Below are positions 4,414 through 5,862 of a DNA stretch of 5,862 nt, one piece after another. The position numbers and the translations under genes were made by a program. This DNA is from JAWLEV01 sp046538105 (GTDB taxonomy: Bacteria > Chloroflexota > Anaerolineae > UBA1429). The first letter of the stretch is position 1, and the number at the start of each line of letters is the position of its first letter. The notes under the pieces were generated by a model. The model ran no database searches. It worked only from the letters and a program-made list of their open reading frames with translations, and was not told the DNA's origin. The stretch is from the NCBI GenBank assembly GCA_046538105.1, contig JBKHJO010000099.1, positions 1 to 5,862 of the forward strand. The letters are read 5' to 3'.

Positions 4414-5862
4414 ATGACAAAAAGGAAAAACATCCTGCTGATCCTCACTGACCAACAGCGCTACGATACCCTGGGCTGCTACGGCGCGCCGGCCTGCCAC
4501 ACGCCCCACATCGACGCCCTGGCCAAGCAGGGTGTACGTTTCGACGCCGCCTACACGGCCACCAGCCCCTGCTCTCCATCCCGGGCCGCCCTCTTCACCG
4601 GCCTCTACCCCCACAAGAATCATGTCTTGGCCAATAACCAGGTCGTGAATTCCGAGGTTCCCAATCTTGCCGAAAATCTGCGGAAGGCGGGCTACAATCT
4701 CGGCTACGCCGGCAAATGGCACGTGGATCAACAAAAGGTACCCACCGATTATGGCTTCCAGGGCAAGGATTTCCCTGGCTATGGCTATCCGGCCGGCGGC
4801 GTGATAGAGGGACTGCGCTTCGGCGGATCGCAACCCCTCCCCCACTATCCCGCCTACCTGGAGGAGCACGGCTACGAGACCCCCCGGGTGTTGGAGGCCT
4901 TTTTCGGCAGCAATCCGGGCACCCAGGGACAGGAGATATATGCCCTGCAATCGGGCGCTGTGGAGACCACCTTCGAGTACATGGTCAGCGAACTGGCCGT
5001 CGACCTCATGAACCGGTTCAGGGAGGACTGGGAAAATGAGGAGAAACCTTTTTTCCTCTGGACCAATTTCTGGGGACCCCACACCCCCTGTCTCCTCCCC
5101 GAAAAATACTATTCCATGTACGACCCCACAACGATTCCCCCAGAGCCCAGTTTTGGTGAGAACTGGTCGCACAAACCCCGCGCCCACGCACTGTACGAGC
5201 GCTACTGGGGCCTTTCGAAGGGAGGATGGGAACGATGGCGTGAGATCGTCGCCCGCTACTGGGGCTATGTGACCATGATCGACGATCTCGTGGGCCGTCT
5301 GGTAAAAGCACTGCAGTCCCTGGGCATGGAGGAGGATACCATCATCATCTTTACCACCGACCACGGCGACATGATGGGTGCCCACCGCATGATAGAAAAG
5401 GGACCCTTTGCCTACGAGGAGAGTTGGCGACTGCCCCTCGTGGTGGCCCATCCCGACTGCGAGGCACCAGGCACCGTCTGCGACGAGTTCGTCTATCTGC
5501 AGGATCTCTATCCCACCCTCCTGGAGATGGCCGGGATCGCGCCGCCCCAGGTGCCCGACACACAGAGTATACTGGACAACGTTCTGGGACGACAGACTCC
5601 CACAGGTCGGGACAGCGTATATGGCGCCTTCCACTCCCACATCTTTCCCACGCCCCTACGCTTCGTGCGTACCCGCACCCACAAACTGGTCTACAATCGC
5701 TGCGACATGGGCGAACTGTACAGCCTGATCGACGACCCCTGGGAACTGCACAATCTCATGGGCACCTCCGAGATGGCCACCACCCAACAGCAACTGATGG
5801 AACGCCTGCGGGAGCACATGATCAGACTGGAGGATCCCATCCAGGGCGCCTTTGACAGGATA
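4414..5862 (+). CDS. Sulfatase, formylglycine type (3' end beyond window)
   Basis: The frame is open from ATG 4414 to the last base: 483 codons, no stop. It encodes a sulfatase of the alkaline-phosphatase superfamily, which hydrolyses a sulfate ester; the substrate is unknown. Visible motifs: NILLILTDQQR with metal ligand D13; TSPCSPSRAALFTGLYPHK with C53 in the CxPSR motif, the residue converted to formylglycine; GYAGKWH with K101 and H103; FTTDHGDMMGAH with D316/H317; and EKGPFAYEESWRLPLVV with K329. The usual C-terminal LYSLIDDPWELHNL block is at 435-448, so only a short tail should be missing. No signal peptide is present, so it is probably cytoplasmic or depends on another route. Its cysteine needs a formylglycine-generating enzyme or anaerobic sulfatase-maturating enzyme encoded elsewhere. 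GAGGT (4404-4408) lies 5 bases before the ATG. It is divergent from SWIM-acpS. A phosphonate or phosphate ester substrate cannot be excluded for this superfamily. Confidence 0.92.
   Translation, partial: MTKRKNILLILTDQQRYDTLGCYGAPACHTPHIDALAKQGVRFDAAYTATSPCSPSRAALFTGLYPHKNHVLANNQVVNSEVPNLAENLRKAGYNLGYAGKWHVDQQKVPTDYGFQGKDFPGYGYPAGGVIEGLRFGGSQPLPHYPAYLEEHGYETPRVLEAFFGSNPGTQGQEIYALQSGAVETTFEYMVSELAVDLMNRFREDWENEEKPFFLWTNFWGPHTPCLLPEKYYSMYDPTTIPPEPSFGENWSHKPRAHALYERYWGLSKGGWERWREIVARYWGYVTMIDDLVGRLVKALQSLGMEEDTIIIFTTDHGDMMGAHRMIEKGPFAYEESWRLPLVVAHPDCEAPGTVCDEFVYLQDLYPTLLEMAGIAPPQVPDTQSILDNVLGRQTPTGRDSVYGAFHSHIFPTPLRFVRTRTHKLVYNRCDMGELYSLIDDPWELHNLMGTSEMATTQQQLMERLREHMIRLEDPIQGAFDRI

Noticed and set aside
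4387..5640. A 417-codon minus-strand open frame
   Set aside because: It is antisense to the sulfatase gene, whose motifs are complete. Its protein is low in recognisable features and rich in Gly/Val/His, as expected for a codon-bias shadow.
1..5862. CRISPR arrays, tRNA genes, insertion sequences or attachment sites
   Set aside because: I saw no spaced direct repeats, no tRNA cloverleaf pattern, no transposase-like protein and no terminal repeats.

Overview
The window is chromosomal DNA from a bacterium, moderately GC-rich in its genes and AT-rich in its control regions. A Chloroflexota (Anaerolineae-like) host is my best guess. It rests on remembered resemblance of the small SWIM protein and the Cys-motif repeat protein to proteins of that phylum; no search was possible. 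There are six complete protein genes, one gene cut by the right edge, a probable gene relic, and several unusually clear promoters and hairpins.

Left part (1-419): no credible protein gene. The minus strand carries two near-perfect sigma70 promoters in tandem (TTGACA, 17-bp spacer, TACAAT or TATTAT), then a boxA-like element pointing off the left edge. This looks like the leader of an rRNA operon whose 16S gene lies outside the window. A plus-strand promoter here drives the rightward genes.

Middle (420-3332, plus strand): a 131-residue protein built from two copies of a Cys-containing repeat; a type I methionine aminopeptidase (map) with all metal ligands; and two TIM-barrel amidohydrolases overlapping by 4 bases. 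The second amidohydrolase keeps the metal-binding residues, while the first has lost the HxH pair and the catalytic Asp. They look like a catalytic and non-catalytic pair made together. Just after them, behind a good ribosome binding site, is a fragment resembling the first strand of a sulfatase.

Right-middle (3459-4301, minus strand): a small SWIM zinc-finger protein and holo-ACP synthase (acpS) read as a two-gene unit. It has a perfect-spacing consensus promoter, but an intrinsic terminator sits between promoter and first gene, with a 10-codon reading frame ending at the hairpin. This suggests attenuation or a short terminated RNA.

Right end (4414-5862, plus strand): a cytoplasmic-type sulfatase with the CSPSR formylglycine motif, transcribed divergently from the SWIM/acpS unit and running off the window without a stop.
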